A model generated the notes under the pieces. That model made no database searches, had not been told where the DNA came from, and was given only the letters and a program-made list of their open reading frames with translations. Positions 52,448 through 60,909 of a stretch of 64,000 bases of DNA are shown one piece after another (positions within the stretch are counted from its first letter, which is position 1; each line of letters begins with the position of its first letter). Source of the stretch: Massilia agrisoli. Its GTDB lineage: Bacteria; Pseudomonadota; Gammaproteobacteria; Burkholderiales; Burkholderiaceae_D. The stretch lies in NCBI RefSeq assembly GCF_020831365.1, contig NZ_JAJHPV010000013.1, positions 496,001-560,000 on the forward strand, in the 5' to 3' direction. Both the position numbers and the translations under genes were made by a program.

Positions 52448-52671
52448 GATGCGCTCCTGCTGTATGGGACGTCTCATAGTGCAACTCAGAAGCGAGAGGC
52501 CACTTGCAGGAACGCAATCGTTGGTCGGGTCTTATGGGATCAGCAGTAAAACTATTGCTGAGGCCCGCGCTCTTCGGGCCCAAGGAAGATTGTCACGGCC
52601 CGGCACGGTTAATCTGGGGCTAATGTTCGTTGCATACAGTCGAGCCAACTTGACGAACAGAGCGATAGCCC

Positions 52672-53295
52672 GTGACTTCTACCTTAGCCTTGCCTGCCTT
52701 TCAGCCCGCCCTGGTCGCCGGTCGCGTGCGGCGCGGCAATGAGTTTCAAGTCGAGCAGTTTTGTGCCGGTGACACTGGCCGCGCTGACCTGGAATCCTTT
52801 ATCGCCCGCGCTTTCATGGACTCCTACGGAGCCGAGGTCAGCCACTTCTGCGACGTGCTGCTCGGCTGCCGCGACGGCCACGGCGAGTGGATCGCGGCCC
52901 TCGGCTACACGCTGGCCGCCAGCGGCGAGAACTTCCTCGAGCAATACCTGGATGCGCCCGTCGAGGTCGCGCTGGGCGCACGCATCGGCCGCCCGGTGCC
53001 ACGTGATGAGATCGTGGAAGTGGGCAACCTTGCGTCCACCCACCCCGGCGCGGCGCGCGCGCTGATCGTCAGCACCACCCGCCTGCTGCACGGCCTCGGC
53101 TTGCGCTGGGTCGCCTTCACCGCAACCGCCAGCTTGCTCAATTCCTTCACCCGCCTGCGGCTGCAACCGGAGGTGCTGGCTGTTGCCGATCCGGGCCGGC
53201 TGGCCGATGCCGGCCGCAGCTGGGGCAGCTATTACGACACTCAACCCAAGGTGATGTTTGGCGACATCCGCTACGGCTATGGACAACTTGCTTAG
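52672..53295 (+). CDS. Thermostable-hemolysin-family protein (GNAT-like)
   Basis: A 207-residue protein of the T_hemolysin family (delta-VPH type), from a GTG start. It contains FIARAFMDSYGAEVSHFCDV, then IVEVGNLASTHPGAARALIV and LRWVAFTATASLLNSFTRLR, an order that resembles the GNAT/acyl-homoserine-lactone-synthase fold. It has no signal peptide and no membrane helix, so a cytoplasmic N-acyltransferase-like role is more likely than a toxin; this is inference. It starts a run of seven genes with overlaps or tiny gaps, overlapping the next start by 17 bp. Confidence 0.8.
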   Translation: MTSTLALPAFQPALVAGRVRRGNEFQVEQFCAGDTGRADLESFIARAFMDSYGAEVSHFCDVLLGCRDGHGEWIAALGYTLAASGENFLEQYLDAPVEVALGARIGRPVPRDEIVEVGNLASTHPGAARALIVSTTRLLHGLGLRWVAFTATASLLNSFTRLRLQPEVLAVADPGRLADAGRSWGSYYDTQPKVMFGDIRYGYGQLA

Positions 53296-54745
53296 TTCTT
53301 ATTCACCGGACTTTCCGGTAGCCAGCGACGGTACTCAGACGTTCGACCGCGACGCGCTGCAGGAGCGTATCGCGCGCGTGCGTACCGCCCTGACGACCAG
53401 GCGCAATCCCCACGGCGCCGTGGCCATTCTTGCCGATAACAGTCCCGACTGGCTGGCGGTCGACCTGGCAACCGCGCAACTCGGCTTGACCCTGGTGCCG
53501 TTGCCGCTGTTTTTTACCCCTGCGCAGTGGGTGCATGTGCTGGCCCAAAGCGGGGCCACGGCGCTGTTCTGCGCGCAACCCCAGCAGGGCGCGGCGCTGG
53601 GCTTTTCCGCGATGACCGATTATGGCGGCGGGTTGCTGCTGTGCGAGGCGCCCGCTCGCGGCGGGCCGCTGCCGCTGCCCGGCGCACGAAAGATTACGTT
53701 TACGTCGGGTACAACCTCGGTGCCGAAGGGGGTATGCCTTACTTCCGAGCAGCAGTGGGAGGTGGCGCATGCCTTGCACCGCGGTGTCAGCGGCCTGGGC
53801 ATCAAACGCCACCTGTGCTTGCTGCCGTTTGCGGTTCTTCTTGAGAATATTGCCGGCGCTTACACGGCGCTTCTGAGTGGCGCGACGATGATTTGTCCAC
53901 CGCTGGCCGAAACCGGGTTGCAAGGGGCAAGCGGATTCGATCCGCAGGTGTGCCTGGCCGCGATCGAGCGCTACCAGGCCCAGAGCATTATCTTGTTGCC
54001 CCAGATGCTGCAGGCGCTGGTTGCTGCCACCAAACCCGGCGATGCGCGCCTCGCCTGCTTGCGTTTCGTTGCGGTGGGCGGGGCCCGCACGCCGCCTCGC
54101 CTGATCGAGCTTGCACGCATGCACGGCTTGCCCGTGTTCGAAGGCTATGGCTTGTCCGAGTGTAGTTCAGTTGTCGCGCTGAACCTGCCTGGCGCCGAGC
54201 GCATCGGCAGCGTGGGGCGCGTGTTGCCGCACCGCTCAGTGCGTATCGCCGGGGACGGAGAAATCGAAGTGCGCGGAAACCTGGGGCATTACCTTGGGGA
54301 GGCGCCGGCCCCCGACGCCTGGCTCGCCACTGGCGACCTCGGCCATATCGACGCTGATGGCTTCCTGTACATCGAAGGCCGCAAGAAGGACATCCTGATT
54401 ACCGGCTTCGGCCGCAATGTATCGCCCGAATGGCCCGAAACGGCACTGCTGGGCACCGGCGCCGTCGCCCAGGCGGTGGTCGTCGGCGACGGCATGCCGT
54501 TCCTGAGCGCGTTGATCGTGCCTGCGACTGCTGCCATCGATGCCGCACAGATTGCCGCCGCGGTCGGCCTGGCGAACCGCGACCTGCCCGATTACGCACA
54601 GATTCGACGCTGGATCCTGGTTGCCCCATTTACGCCGGCCAACGGCCACGCCACCGCCAACGGCCGCCCGCGCCGCCAGCTTATCCAGCAGCATTACGCG
54701 CAACAGATCGCATCCCTTTACGACACAACGGAGCACATCGCATGA
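53279..54745 (+). CDS. Acyl-adenylating enzyme (AMP-binding family)
   Basis: A 488-residue member of the ANL superfamily from an ATG at 53279. It has the P-loop ITFTSGTTSVPKGV (residues about 139-152), VFEGYGLSEC, and WLATGDLGHIDADGFLYIEG. The A10 lysine region reads FTPANGHATANGRPRRQ, placing Arg where the adenylation Lys normally is. It should activate a fatty or aryl acid as an adenylate for the neighbouring proteins. It overlaps the genes on both sides (17 bp and 4 bp). Confidence 0.88.
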   Translation: MDNLLSSYSPDFPVASDGTQTFDRDALQERIARVRTALTTRRNPHGAVAILADNSPDWLAVDLATAQLGLTLVPLPLFFTPAQWVHVLAQSGATALFCAQPQQGAALGFSAMTDYGGGLLLCEAPARGGPLPLPGARKITFTSGTTSVPKGVCLTSEQQWEVAHALHRGVSGLGIKRHLCLLPFAVLLENIAGAYTALLSGATMICPPLAETGLQGASGFDPQVCLAAIERYQAQSIILLPQMLQALVAATKPGDARLACLRFVAVGGARTPPRLIELARMHGLPVFEGYGLSECSSVVALNLPGAERIGSVGRVLPHRSVRIAGDGEIEVRGNLGHYLGEAPAPDAWLATGDLGHIDADGFLYIEGRKKDILITGFGRNVSPEWPETALLGTGAVAQAVVVGDGMPFLSALIVPATAAIDAAQIAAAVGLANRDLPDYAQIRRWILVAPFTPANGHATANGRPRRQLIQQHYAQQIASLYDTTEHIA

Positions 54746-55425
54746 AGTTTTTTGGAACCCTCCAGGCAGGATCAGAAGCGGAACGCCAGCAACTGTTTGC
54801 CATCCCGATCATCCAGGATGCGCTGCGCGGCCAAGTCACCACCTCCCAGTACATTGCCTTCCTCACCCAGGCTTACCACCACGTCAAGCATACTGTTCCG
54901 CTGCTGATGGCGTGCGGCAGCCGCCTCGGCAGCGAGCATGAGTGGCTGCGCGAAGCGATCGCAGAATATATTTCCGAGGAGGTCGGCCACCAGGAGTGGA
55001 TCCTGTCCGATATCGCGGCCTGCGGCGCCGATGCCGAGGCCGTGCGCAAGTCGCGCCCGCATGCCAGCACCGAACTGATGGTCGCCTACGCCTACCACCA
55101 GGTGGATCGCTGCAACCCGGTCGGATTCTTTGGCATGGTGCATGTGCTGGAGGGTACCAGCACTGCGCTGGCCACCCATGCGGCGGAAACGATGCGCGGC
55201 GCCCTGGGCCTGCCGCCGCAGGCGTTCACCTACCTGAGTTCGCATGGCAGCCTTGACCTTGAACACGTGGCGTTTTTCGAAACCCTGGTCAACCGCCTGA
55301 CCTCGCCCGACGACCAGCACGCGGTGCTGCATGTGGCGCGGATGATGTACGGCTTGTACGGCGACGTATTCCGCAGCCTGCCGCGCGGCGACGCGCTGTT
55401 TGCCGGGGTGGCCAGGCATGGGTAA
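54742..55425 (+). CDS. Heme-oxygenase-like diiron oxidase (TenA/iron-containing redox enzyme family)
   Basis: A 227-residue helical protein. The putative metal ligands match heme-oxygenase-like diiron oxidases such as CADD, SznF and UndA: Glu80-x2-His83 (or Glu75), Glu137, and the trio His168-Asp172-His175 in SSHGSLDLEHVAFFE. Enzymes of this fold use iron and oxygen to oxidise or cleave small substrates, for example fatty acids to alkenes. The start overlaps the stop of the ligase gene by 4 bp and the stop overlaps the SDR start by 8 bp. Confidence 0.85.
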   Translation: MKFFGTLQAGSEAERQQLFAIPIIQDALRGQVTTSQYIAFLTQAYHHVKHTVPLLMACGSRLGSEHEWLREAIAEYISEEVGHQEWILSDIAACGADAEAVRKSRPHASTELMVAYAYHQVDRCNPVGFFGMVHVLEGTSTALATHAAETMRGALGLPPQAFTYLSSHGSLDLEHVAFFETLVNRLTSPDDQHAVLHVARMMYGLYGDVFRSLPRGDALFAGVARHG

Positions 55426-56212
55426 AACCATGCGTCCGCGTTACCGCGCGGTGATTACCGGCGCCGGCGGCGGCATCGGCGCAGCGATCGCGCGCCAGCT
55501 GGCGCCGCTGTCCGATTCGCTGATCCTGGTCGGGCGCAGGGCGGCGCCCCTGCAATTGTTGCGCGCCGAGTTGAAGGTGCCGGTGCAATTGGTCTGCGGC
55601 GACCTGGCCGAGCCGGGCACACTTGCCGCGGTCGAGGCGGCCGCGCGCCAGTCTGGCGGACTGAACCTGCTCGTCAACAACGCCGGGGTGAGCGAGTTCC
55701 ACAGCTTTGAGACCCAGTCGCCCGAGGCTATCCGTTCGATGGTCGACACCAACCTGCTGGCGCCGATGTTGCTGACCCGTCAGTTGCTGCCGCTGCTGCG
55801 ACAGGCGCCGTCGGCACAGGTTGTCAATGTCGGATCGATCTTCGGCCTGCTCGGGTTCCCGGGTTTCGCCGCTTACGGCGCCAGCAAGTCCGGCCTTAAG
55901 GGGTTTTCCCAGGCGTTGCGGCGCGAGCTGTCAGACACCGCCGTCGAGGTACGCCATTTTGCCCCGCGCGCCACCAGCACCGGCATCAACAGCGCCGCGG
56001 TCAATGCGATGAATGACGAGCTGAACACTGCGCAGGATAGCCCCGAAGCGGTCGCCGCCGCCTTCGTCGCATTTTTGGGTGGCGATGCGTGGCAGAAGAC
56101 GCTGGGCGGCAAGGAAAGCTTTTTCGTGCTGCTTAACAAGCTGGTCCCCGCGTTGCCCGACGGCGCGATCCGCAAACAATTGCAGGTGATCCGCAAGCAC
56201 CTGCCGAGATAA
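55418..56212 (+). CDS. Short-chain dehydrogenase/reductase
   Basis: A 264-residue SDR from an ATG at 55418. It has the cofactor motif VITGAGGGIGAAIARQLA, the NNAG box and the catalytic Tyr-x3-Lys in YGASKSG with a preceding Ser (NVGSIFGL). It likely oxidises or reduces an intermediate of the operon. It overlaps the diiron-oxidase gene by 8 bp. Confidence 0.9.
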   Translation: MGKTMRPRYRAVITGAGGGIGAAIARQLAPLSDSLILVGRRAAPLQLLRAELKVPVQLVCGDLAEPGTLAAVEAAARQSGGLNLLVNNAGVSEFHSFETQSPEAIRSMVDTNLLAPMLLTRQLLPLLRQAPSAQVVNVGSIFGLLGFPGFAAYGASKSGLKGFSQALRRELSDTAVEVRHFAPRATSTGINSAAVNAMNDELNTAQDSPEAVAAAFVAFLGGDAWQKTLGGKESFFVLLNKLVPALPDGAIRKQLQVIRKHLPR

Positions 56213-56236
56213 CCATTTATTGAAGAGAGGTTCACC

Positions 56237-56887
56237 ATGAAAAAGTATTTCCGCTATGCCCTTGCGCTGCTGGCCGCCGCGCTGATTCCCCTGGGCGCCG
56301 CGTTCGCCAGCGTGCCGGATGAGGTCGCAAGATTGCAGCAAAACTGGGAGCAGGTCCGCTACAAGGCGCCGAAGGAAGCCCAGGAGCAGCAGTTTGAGCG
56401 GCTGCTGGCTGACGCCGAGCGTACGGCGGCCCAGTATCCGCGCAGTGCCGATGTGTTGATCTGGTATGCGATCATCGAGTCGACCTACGCGGGCAGCAAG
56501 GGCGGTCTTGGGGCGCTGGCGAATGTCAAGAACGCCAAGAAGACGCTCGAGCAGGCCATCGCCATCAATCCTGAAGCGCTGTCCGGGTCTGCCTACACCA
56601 GCCTCGGTTCGCTGTACTACCAGGTGCCCGGCTGGCCGATCGGTTTCGGCGACGACAAGAAGGCGCTGGAATTGCTGAAGAAGGGGCTGGCAATCAATCC
56701 GGACGGCATCGACCCGAACTATTTTTATGGCGACTACCTGTTCCGCAAGGGTGAGTATGACGAGGCCACGCGCGTGCTGAACAAGGCGTTGCAGGCGCCG
56801 CCGCGGCCGTCGCGCAAGTTGGCGGACGAGGGCCGGCGCGGTGAGATTGCGCAGTTGCTGGACAAAATAGCGGCAAAGCGTAAATAA
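56237..56887 (+). CDS. TPR-repeat periplasmic protein (TatT-like)
   Basis: A 216-residue protein with a signal peptide (KYFRYALALLAAALIPLGAA) and TPR-like helices (AYTSLGSLYYQVPGWPIGFG; DPNYFYGDYLFRKGEYDEAT). This region is similar to TatT, the oligomeric TPR component of some TRAP transporters, but no TRAP membrane subunit is nearby. It could bind the operon's product in the periplasm. It lies 24 bp after the SDR gene. Confidence 0.75.
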   Translation: MKKYFRYALALLAAALIPLGAAFASVPDEVARLQQNWEQVRYKAPKEAQEQQFERLLADAERTAAQYPRSADVLIWYAIIESTYAGSKGGLGALANVKNAKKTLEQAIAINPEALSGSAYTSLGSLYYQVPGWPIGFGDDKKALELLKKGLAINPDGIDPNYFYGDYLFRKGEYDEATRVLNKALQAPPRPSRKLADEGRRGEIAQLLDKIAAKRK

Positions 56888-56911
56888 TCGCAGGGTCAGG
56901 AAAGGCGCCAT

Positions 56912-57577
56912 TTGAGAATACTGCTCGTAGAAGACGACCCGCTGCTCGCCAGCGGCTTGCTGGAGGCGCTCCGGCGGGCCGGCTATACCGTCGAGCATGT
57001 GGCGGACGGGCGCGCGGCGGTTGCCGCGCTGGCGCATAACGACTTCGGGCTGATGGTGCTTGACCTGGGCCTGCCCGCGCTCGACGGCACCGAAGTGCTG
57101 AAGTCCTTGCGGGCCATGGGCAAGCCCTTGCCCGTGCTGATCCTGTCGGCGCGCGACGCGACCCGCGACCGGATCCTCGGGCTCGACCTGGGCGCCGACG
57201 ATTACCTGGTCAAACCGTTCGAACTCGATGAGCTGCTGGCGCGCCTGCGCGTGCTGGCGCGGCGGCGTCATGGGCGCCAGGTGAACCAGGTTACCCTTGG
57301 CGAACTCACGCTCATCCCGGAGAGCCTGAGCGCGAGCTGGCAGGGCCAGCCTGTCCAGCTGCAACGGCTGGAATTTTTGCTGTTGCTGCAGCTGGCCGAA
57401 AACCCCCAGCGGGTATTTAATCGCGCGCAACTCGAAGAATCGCTGTATGGCTGGGGCGAGGGGGTGGAAAGCAATTCCATCGACGTCCACGTCCACCACT
57501 TGCGCAAAAAGATCGCTGCTGGCGTCATCAAGACCATCCGCGGCGTCGGCTACCGCATCGGCGACCTCGCGTCATGA
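56912..57577 (+). CDS. OmpR-type response regulator
   Basis: A 221-residue regulator from a TTG start with AGGAAAGG upstream. It has a receiver domain with phospho-Asp in LMVLDLGLPALDG and LILSARDATRDR, and an OmpR-type winged helix (NRAQLEESLYGWGEGVESNS; VHHLRKKIAAGVIKTIRGVG). It is like QseB/PmrA. It lies 24 bp after the TatT-like gene and overlaps the kinase by 4 bp. Confidence 0.92.
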   Translation: MRILLVEDDPLLASGLLEALRRAGYTVEHVADGRAAVAALAHNDFGLMVLDLGLPALDGTEVLKSLRAMGKPLPVLILSARDATRDRILGLDLGADDYLVKPFELDELLARLRVLARRRHGRQVNQVTLGELTLIPESLSASWQGQPVQLQRLEFLLLLQLAENPQRVFNRAQLEESLYGWGEGVESNSIDVHVHHLRKKIAAGVIKTIRGVGYRIGDLAS

Positions 57578-58962
57578 GTACGCGCCTGTACTCCGGCCGG
57601 CGGCGCATGGTGATTGCCACCTTGCTGTGCATGCTGGTGATTTTCGGCGGCATCAGCTTTGGCGCGCATAGTGTTGCGCGGCATGAATCGGACGAGCTGT
57701 TCAGCGCGCGCCTGGCGACGTCGGCGCGCGTGCTTGAAGCCCTGGTTGCCCATCAGTTCGCATCGGCGACCATTTCCAAACCCCTGGTGATTGCACTCCC
57801 GCCAGAACTTGAAACCACCACCAGCGACGAGCCGGAGGACTATGGCCATCGCTACGAGACCAAGATTGCGTTCCAGGTATGGCGCGATGACGGCGTGCTG
57901 CTTGCCAGGTCGGACTCGGCTCCCGACGGCGGCCTTGCCTTGCTGAAGGCCGGGTTTTCCGAGCATACGATCGCAGGGGAGCTGTGGCAGGTATTCGGAC
58001 TGCGCTCCGGCGATATCTGGATACTGACGGCGGAAAAGGATGAAGTGCGCCAGGAGATGTCGCATGACATCGGCATGTCCATCCTGACGCCGCTGGTTGC
58101 AGGCGGGCTGTTGATGCTGGTGGCGATGAACTTCCTCCTGATGCGCAACATGCGACCGCTGGCCTTGCTGGCGGCGCGCATCGCGGCGCGCGAGCCTGAA
58201 TCGCTCGACGTGATCGAGCTACCGGAAACGCCGCTCGAACTGGCGCCAATCGTGACTGAATTGAATCAATTGTTGGAACGCATACGCGCGGCGTTCGAGC
58301 GCGAACAGCGCTTCCTGAACGCGGCAGCGCACGAAATCCGCACCCCGATCGCCGCGGTGCAACTGCACATGGAGAACGCGATGTCGGCCGGCAGCGAAGA
58401 GCAGCGGCGCGCCTCGCTGGAATCGGCCATGGCCGGTGCGCGCCGCACCAGCAAGCTGGCCGAGCAACTGCTGGCGCTGGGAAGGATCAGCGCCGGGGCC
58501 GACGTGATCCACCAGCAGCGCGTCTCGATGACCGAACTCTGCTGCGAAGCCATCGCGACCGTGGAACCTTTGCTCGACCGCCGCGGCCAGAGCATCGGGC
58601 TCGATGCGCCAAAGGACTGCTGTGTGTGGGGCGACCCGTCCCAGCTGCAGCGCATGTTGCAGAACCTGATCGATAACGCGTCATTGCACGGCGCCCCGCG
58701 CGGGGACATCCAGGTCGCGCTCGATGCGGGGCAGGGCGTCGCCTTGCTGTCTGTGTGCAATGACGGCGCGACCATTCCCGAGAGCGAGTTGGCGCACTTG
58801 TTCACCCCCTATTACCGCTTACCCGAAGCCCTGCCGGGAGGGCACGGGCTTGGACTGGCGATCGTCAAAGAGATCGTCAACCAACATCACGGCAAGATCG
58901 ACCTGCAGCCGAGGGCGGATGGCCAGGGAACCTGCGTGCTGGTCAGTTTGCCGCTTGCGTGA
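57574..58962 (+). CDS. Sensor histidine kinase of the operon
   Basis: A 462-residue kinase with two membrane helices (about 10-32 and 165-188), a periplasmic sensing loop of about 130 residues between them, a HAMP-like linker and a HisKA (FLNAAAHEIRTPIAAVQLHM) with phospho-His, then an ATPase domain (NLIDNASLHGAPRGD; GGHGLGLAIVKEIV). QseC-type. It overlaps the regulator by 4 bp and ends the operon. It may sense the product or substrate of the upstream enzymes; not shown. Confidence 0.92.
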   Translation: MSTRLYSGRRRMVIATLLCMLVIFGGISFGAHSVARHESDELFSARLATSARVLEALVAHQFASATISKPLVIALPPELETTTSDEPEDYGHRYETKIAFQVWRDDGVLLARSDSAPDGGLALLKAGFSEHTIAGELWQVFGLRSGDIWILTAEKDEVRQEMSHDIGMSILTPLVAGGLLMLVAMNFLLMRNMRPLALLAARIAAREPESLDVIELPETPLELAPIVTELNQLLERIRAAFEREQRFLNAAAHEIRTPIAAVQLHMENAMSAGSEEQRRASLESAMAGARRTSKLAEQLLALGRISAGADVIHQQRVSMTELCCEAIATVEPLLDRRGQSIGLDAPKDCCVWGDPSQLQRMLQNLIDNASLHGAPRGDIQVALDAGQGVALLSVCNDGATIPESELAHLFTPYYRLPEALPGGHGLGLAIVKEIVNQHHGKIDLQPRADGQGTCVLVSLPLA

Positions 58963-59014
58963 ACTGGTTGTGGACGCTGGATATGATACGGAATTTTTTC
59001 ACTATTGAAAAATT

Positions 59015-59028
59015 TTGATTCATATCAA
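59015..59028 (+). promoter_or_regulatory. FNR/Anr-type site upstream of ompW
   Basis: TTGAT-TCAT-ATCAA, a perfect match to the FNR/Anr consensus. It lies 66 bp before the ompW start, in a class-II-like position relative to a possible start near 59060. Confidence 0.8.
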
Positions 59029-59093
59029 AGAAATTGTTGAGCCGAAACAATAACCTTCATCTCAGACGAACAACAACTGATGAAGGAAGCACG

Positions 59094-59711
59094 ATGAAGA
59101 GCATTACCCCAGCAATTATTTTCGCAGCCCTTGGTTTCGCTTTTGCAGGCGCGCCTGCGCAGGCCGAGGAAGGCTCCTGGCTGGTCCGCGCCCGCGCCAC
59201 CCACCTGAACCCGGCCGATAAGTCGGCTCCGGTCGGCGGCATCGGCGCATCGGACCGCATCAGCGTCGAGAGCCGTACCATTCCCGAACTCGACATCAGC
59301 TATTTCTTCACCCCCAACGTGGCCGCCGAACTGGTGCTGACCTATCCGCAGAAGCATGCGGTCTACCTGGACGGCAAAGCAATCGGCACCTTCAAGCACC
59401 TGCCACCGACCCTGCTGGCGCAGTACCATTTCCTGCCCGACAACCAGTTCTCGCCTTATGTCGGCGCGGGTGTCAACTTCACCCGGCTGTCGAGCGTGAA
59501 ACTGCTGGGCGGCACCGGAGACCTCGAAAGCAACAGCGTTGGGCTTGCACTGCAGGCAGGCGTCGACTACAAGATCGACAACCAGTGGTCCATCAACCTC
59601 GACGTAAAGCGTGTGAACATCCGCAGCGATGTGATGGCTGCCGGTGCAAAAATCAGTGCGGTCAAAGTCGATCCGACGCTGGTATCGGTGGGCGTCGGCT
59701 ACCGCTTCTAA
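59094..59711 (+). CDS. ompW: Outer-membrane protein OmpW
   Basis: A 205-residue OmpW from an ATG at 59094 with GAAGGAAG upstream. It has a signal peptide ending AGAPAQA and an eight-stranded barrel (SYFFTPNVAAELVLTYPQKH, SPYVGAGVNFTRLSSVKLLG, VGVGYRF). OmpW is a small pore for hydrophobic compounds and is commonly up under oxygen limitation, in line with the FNR-type site upstream. It follows the signalling operon by about 130 bp but looks separately controlled. Confidence 0.93.
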   Translation: MKSITPAIIFAALGFAFAGAPAQAEEGSWLVRARATHLNPADKSAPVGGIGASDRISVESRTIPELDISYFFTPNVAAELVLTYPQKHAVYLDGKAIGTFKHLPPTLLAQYHFLPDNQFSPYVGAGVNFTRLSSVKLLGGTGDLESNSVGLALQAGVDYKIDNQWSINLDVKRVNIRSDVMAAGAKISAVKVDPTLVSVGVGYRF

Positions 59712-59780
59712 CCGTTTCTTCACCGTCTAGTCCGGCCAGGACGGATGCACGCCGCACCTGCGGCGGTCCGGCCTGGCACA

Positions 59781-59809
59781 CAAAAAGTCCCCGGCTTTAC
59801 TCTGCCGGG
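59781..59809 (-). terminator. Terminator at the end of the glycan operon
   Basis: Read on the minus strand, CCCGGC (59809-59804) pairs with GCCGGGG (59795-59789), followed by a T-run. It overlaps the last codons of the GT9 gene. Confidence 0.6.
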
Positions 59810-60909
59810 CGATTCAACAAGGTTCTCAACGTTTCCCGCGCACTCAGCGCGAGCAGCCCACAAGCGGCGTCTACGATCCGTTCTGGCGTAATGCCGCGCA
59901 GGCAGTCATTGTGCCCCTCCGGGCAAACACTTTTCTGGCAGAACCGGCAAGGCACATCGTGGAACAGCACCCTGCATTCGGCTTGCCACGGCGTGTGCTG
60001 CGGGTTGGTCAGCGCGTACACGTCGACCAGCGGCGTGCCGACCGCCGCCGCGAGGTGGGCCGGGCCGGTGTTATTCGAGACGACGAGGCTGGCCAGCTTG
60101 ATGGCCGCGCCCAGTTCGCCGAGATCGAGCAGCCCTGCCAGTGAGATGGCGTTTCCGCCGCTGGCTTCAGCGATCTGCTCGATGAGCGCGCCTTCGGCCG
60201 CGTCGCCGGTCAGCACCATCGGAAGACCGGTACGCCCGGCAAGGTCGCGGATCACGCAGGCCCACTGTTCGGGCGGATAGCGGCGCGATGGCGCGCTGGC
60301 GCCCGGGTGGAGCAGGACCCATTGCCTGGCAGCGTTGACTCCCCGCACCGCAAGCCGGTTGCGGACCGACTCGATGTCGTTGTCGCGCACCGCAAATGAC
60401 AAGCCGGTGCCTGGCGCCGTACAGCCGACCGAGGCGACGAGGTCGAGCTGGCGGCGAACTTCGTGCTTGACCAGTTTTTCCGGCTCCGGATCGGGCAGCC
60501 AGTCGGACAGCATCTGGTAAGGGTTCTCGCGGCAATGCGCAAGCCGCAGGGGAATGCCCGCGAGGTAGCACACCAGCGCCGCCGGAAGCGCGCTCTGGCT
60601 ATACGACGTGAAGATCGCTGCTGCATCGAAGCGGCGCGCGGCGAGGGTGTCGATGAACGCCATGTCGACAGCGGGCAGGTGCGGCGCGCTGCTTTTCATC
60701 CACGGCGCCGGGTATTCGAGCACGGCGTCGAGCTCGGGGATGAAGGGGGCGGCGGCTGCGCCGCTGCGCGAGCTGAGCAGGGTGACGCAACGGCCCGGGC
60801 GCGACTGTTTGATCGCCCGTATCGCCGGCGTGCACATCAGCACGTCGCCAAGCGAGTCGAGCCGCACGCAGAGGACGCTGCGGGCGTCGTGCCAGCCGGC
60901 GCTGGTCAT
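59797..60909 (-). CDS. Glycosyltransferase family 9 (heptosyltransferase-like)
   Basis: A 370-residue GT9 from an ATG at 60909, with AAGGTG upstream. It shows LCVRLDSLGDVLMCTPAIRA (GT9 entry motif), VLLHPGASAPSRRYPPEQWA, and NNTGPAHLAAAVGTPLVDVY. A Cys cluster (PCRFCQKSVCPEG) lies near the C-terminus. ADP-heptose is the usual donor. It overlaps the GmhB-like gene by 4 bp, which fits heptose use. Confidence 0.88.
   Translation of the reverse strand: MTSAGWHDARSVLCVRLDSLGDVLMCTPAIRAIKQSRPGRCVTLLSSRSGAAAAPFIPELDAVLEYPAPWMKSSAPHLPAVDMAFIDTLAARRFDAAAIFTSYSQSALPAALVCYLAGIPLRLAHCRENPYQMLSDWLPDPEPEKLVKHEVRRQLDLVASVGCTAPGTGLSFAVRDNDIESVRNRLAVRGVNAARQWVLLHPGASAPSRRYPPEQWACVIRDLAGRTGLPMVLTGDAAEGALIEQIAEASGGNAISLAGLLDLGELGAAIKLASLVVSNNTGPAHLAAAVGTPLVDVYALTNPQHTPWQAECRVLFHDVPCRFCQKSVCPEGHNDCLRGITPERIVDAACGLLALSARETLRTLLNRPAE

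Noticed and set aside
52380-52742. A 120-codon plus-strand frame over the region upstream of the T_hemolysin gene
   Set aside because: No ribosome site or domain, and it overlaps both the Rap1a-like remnant and the T_hemolysin gene.
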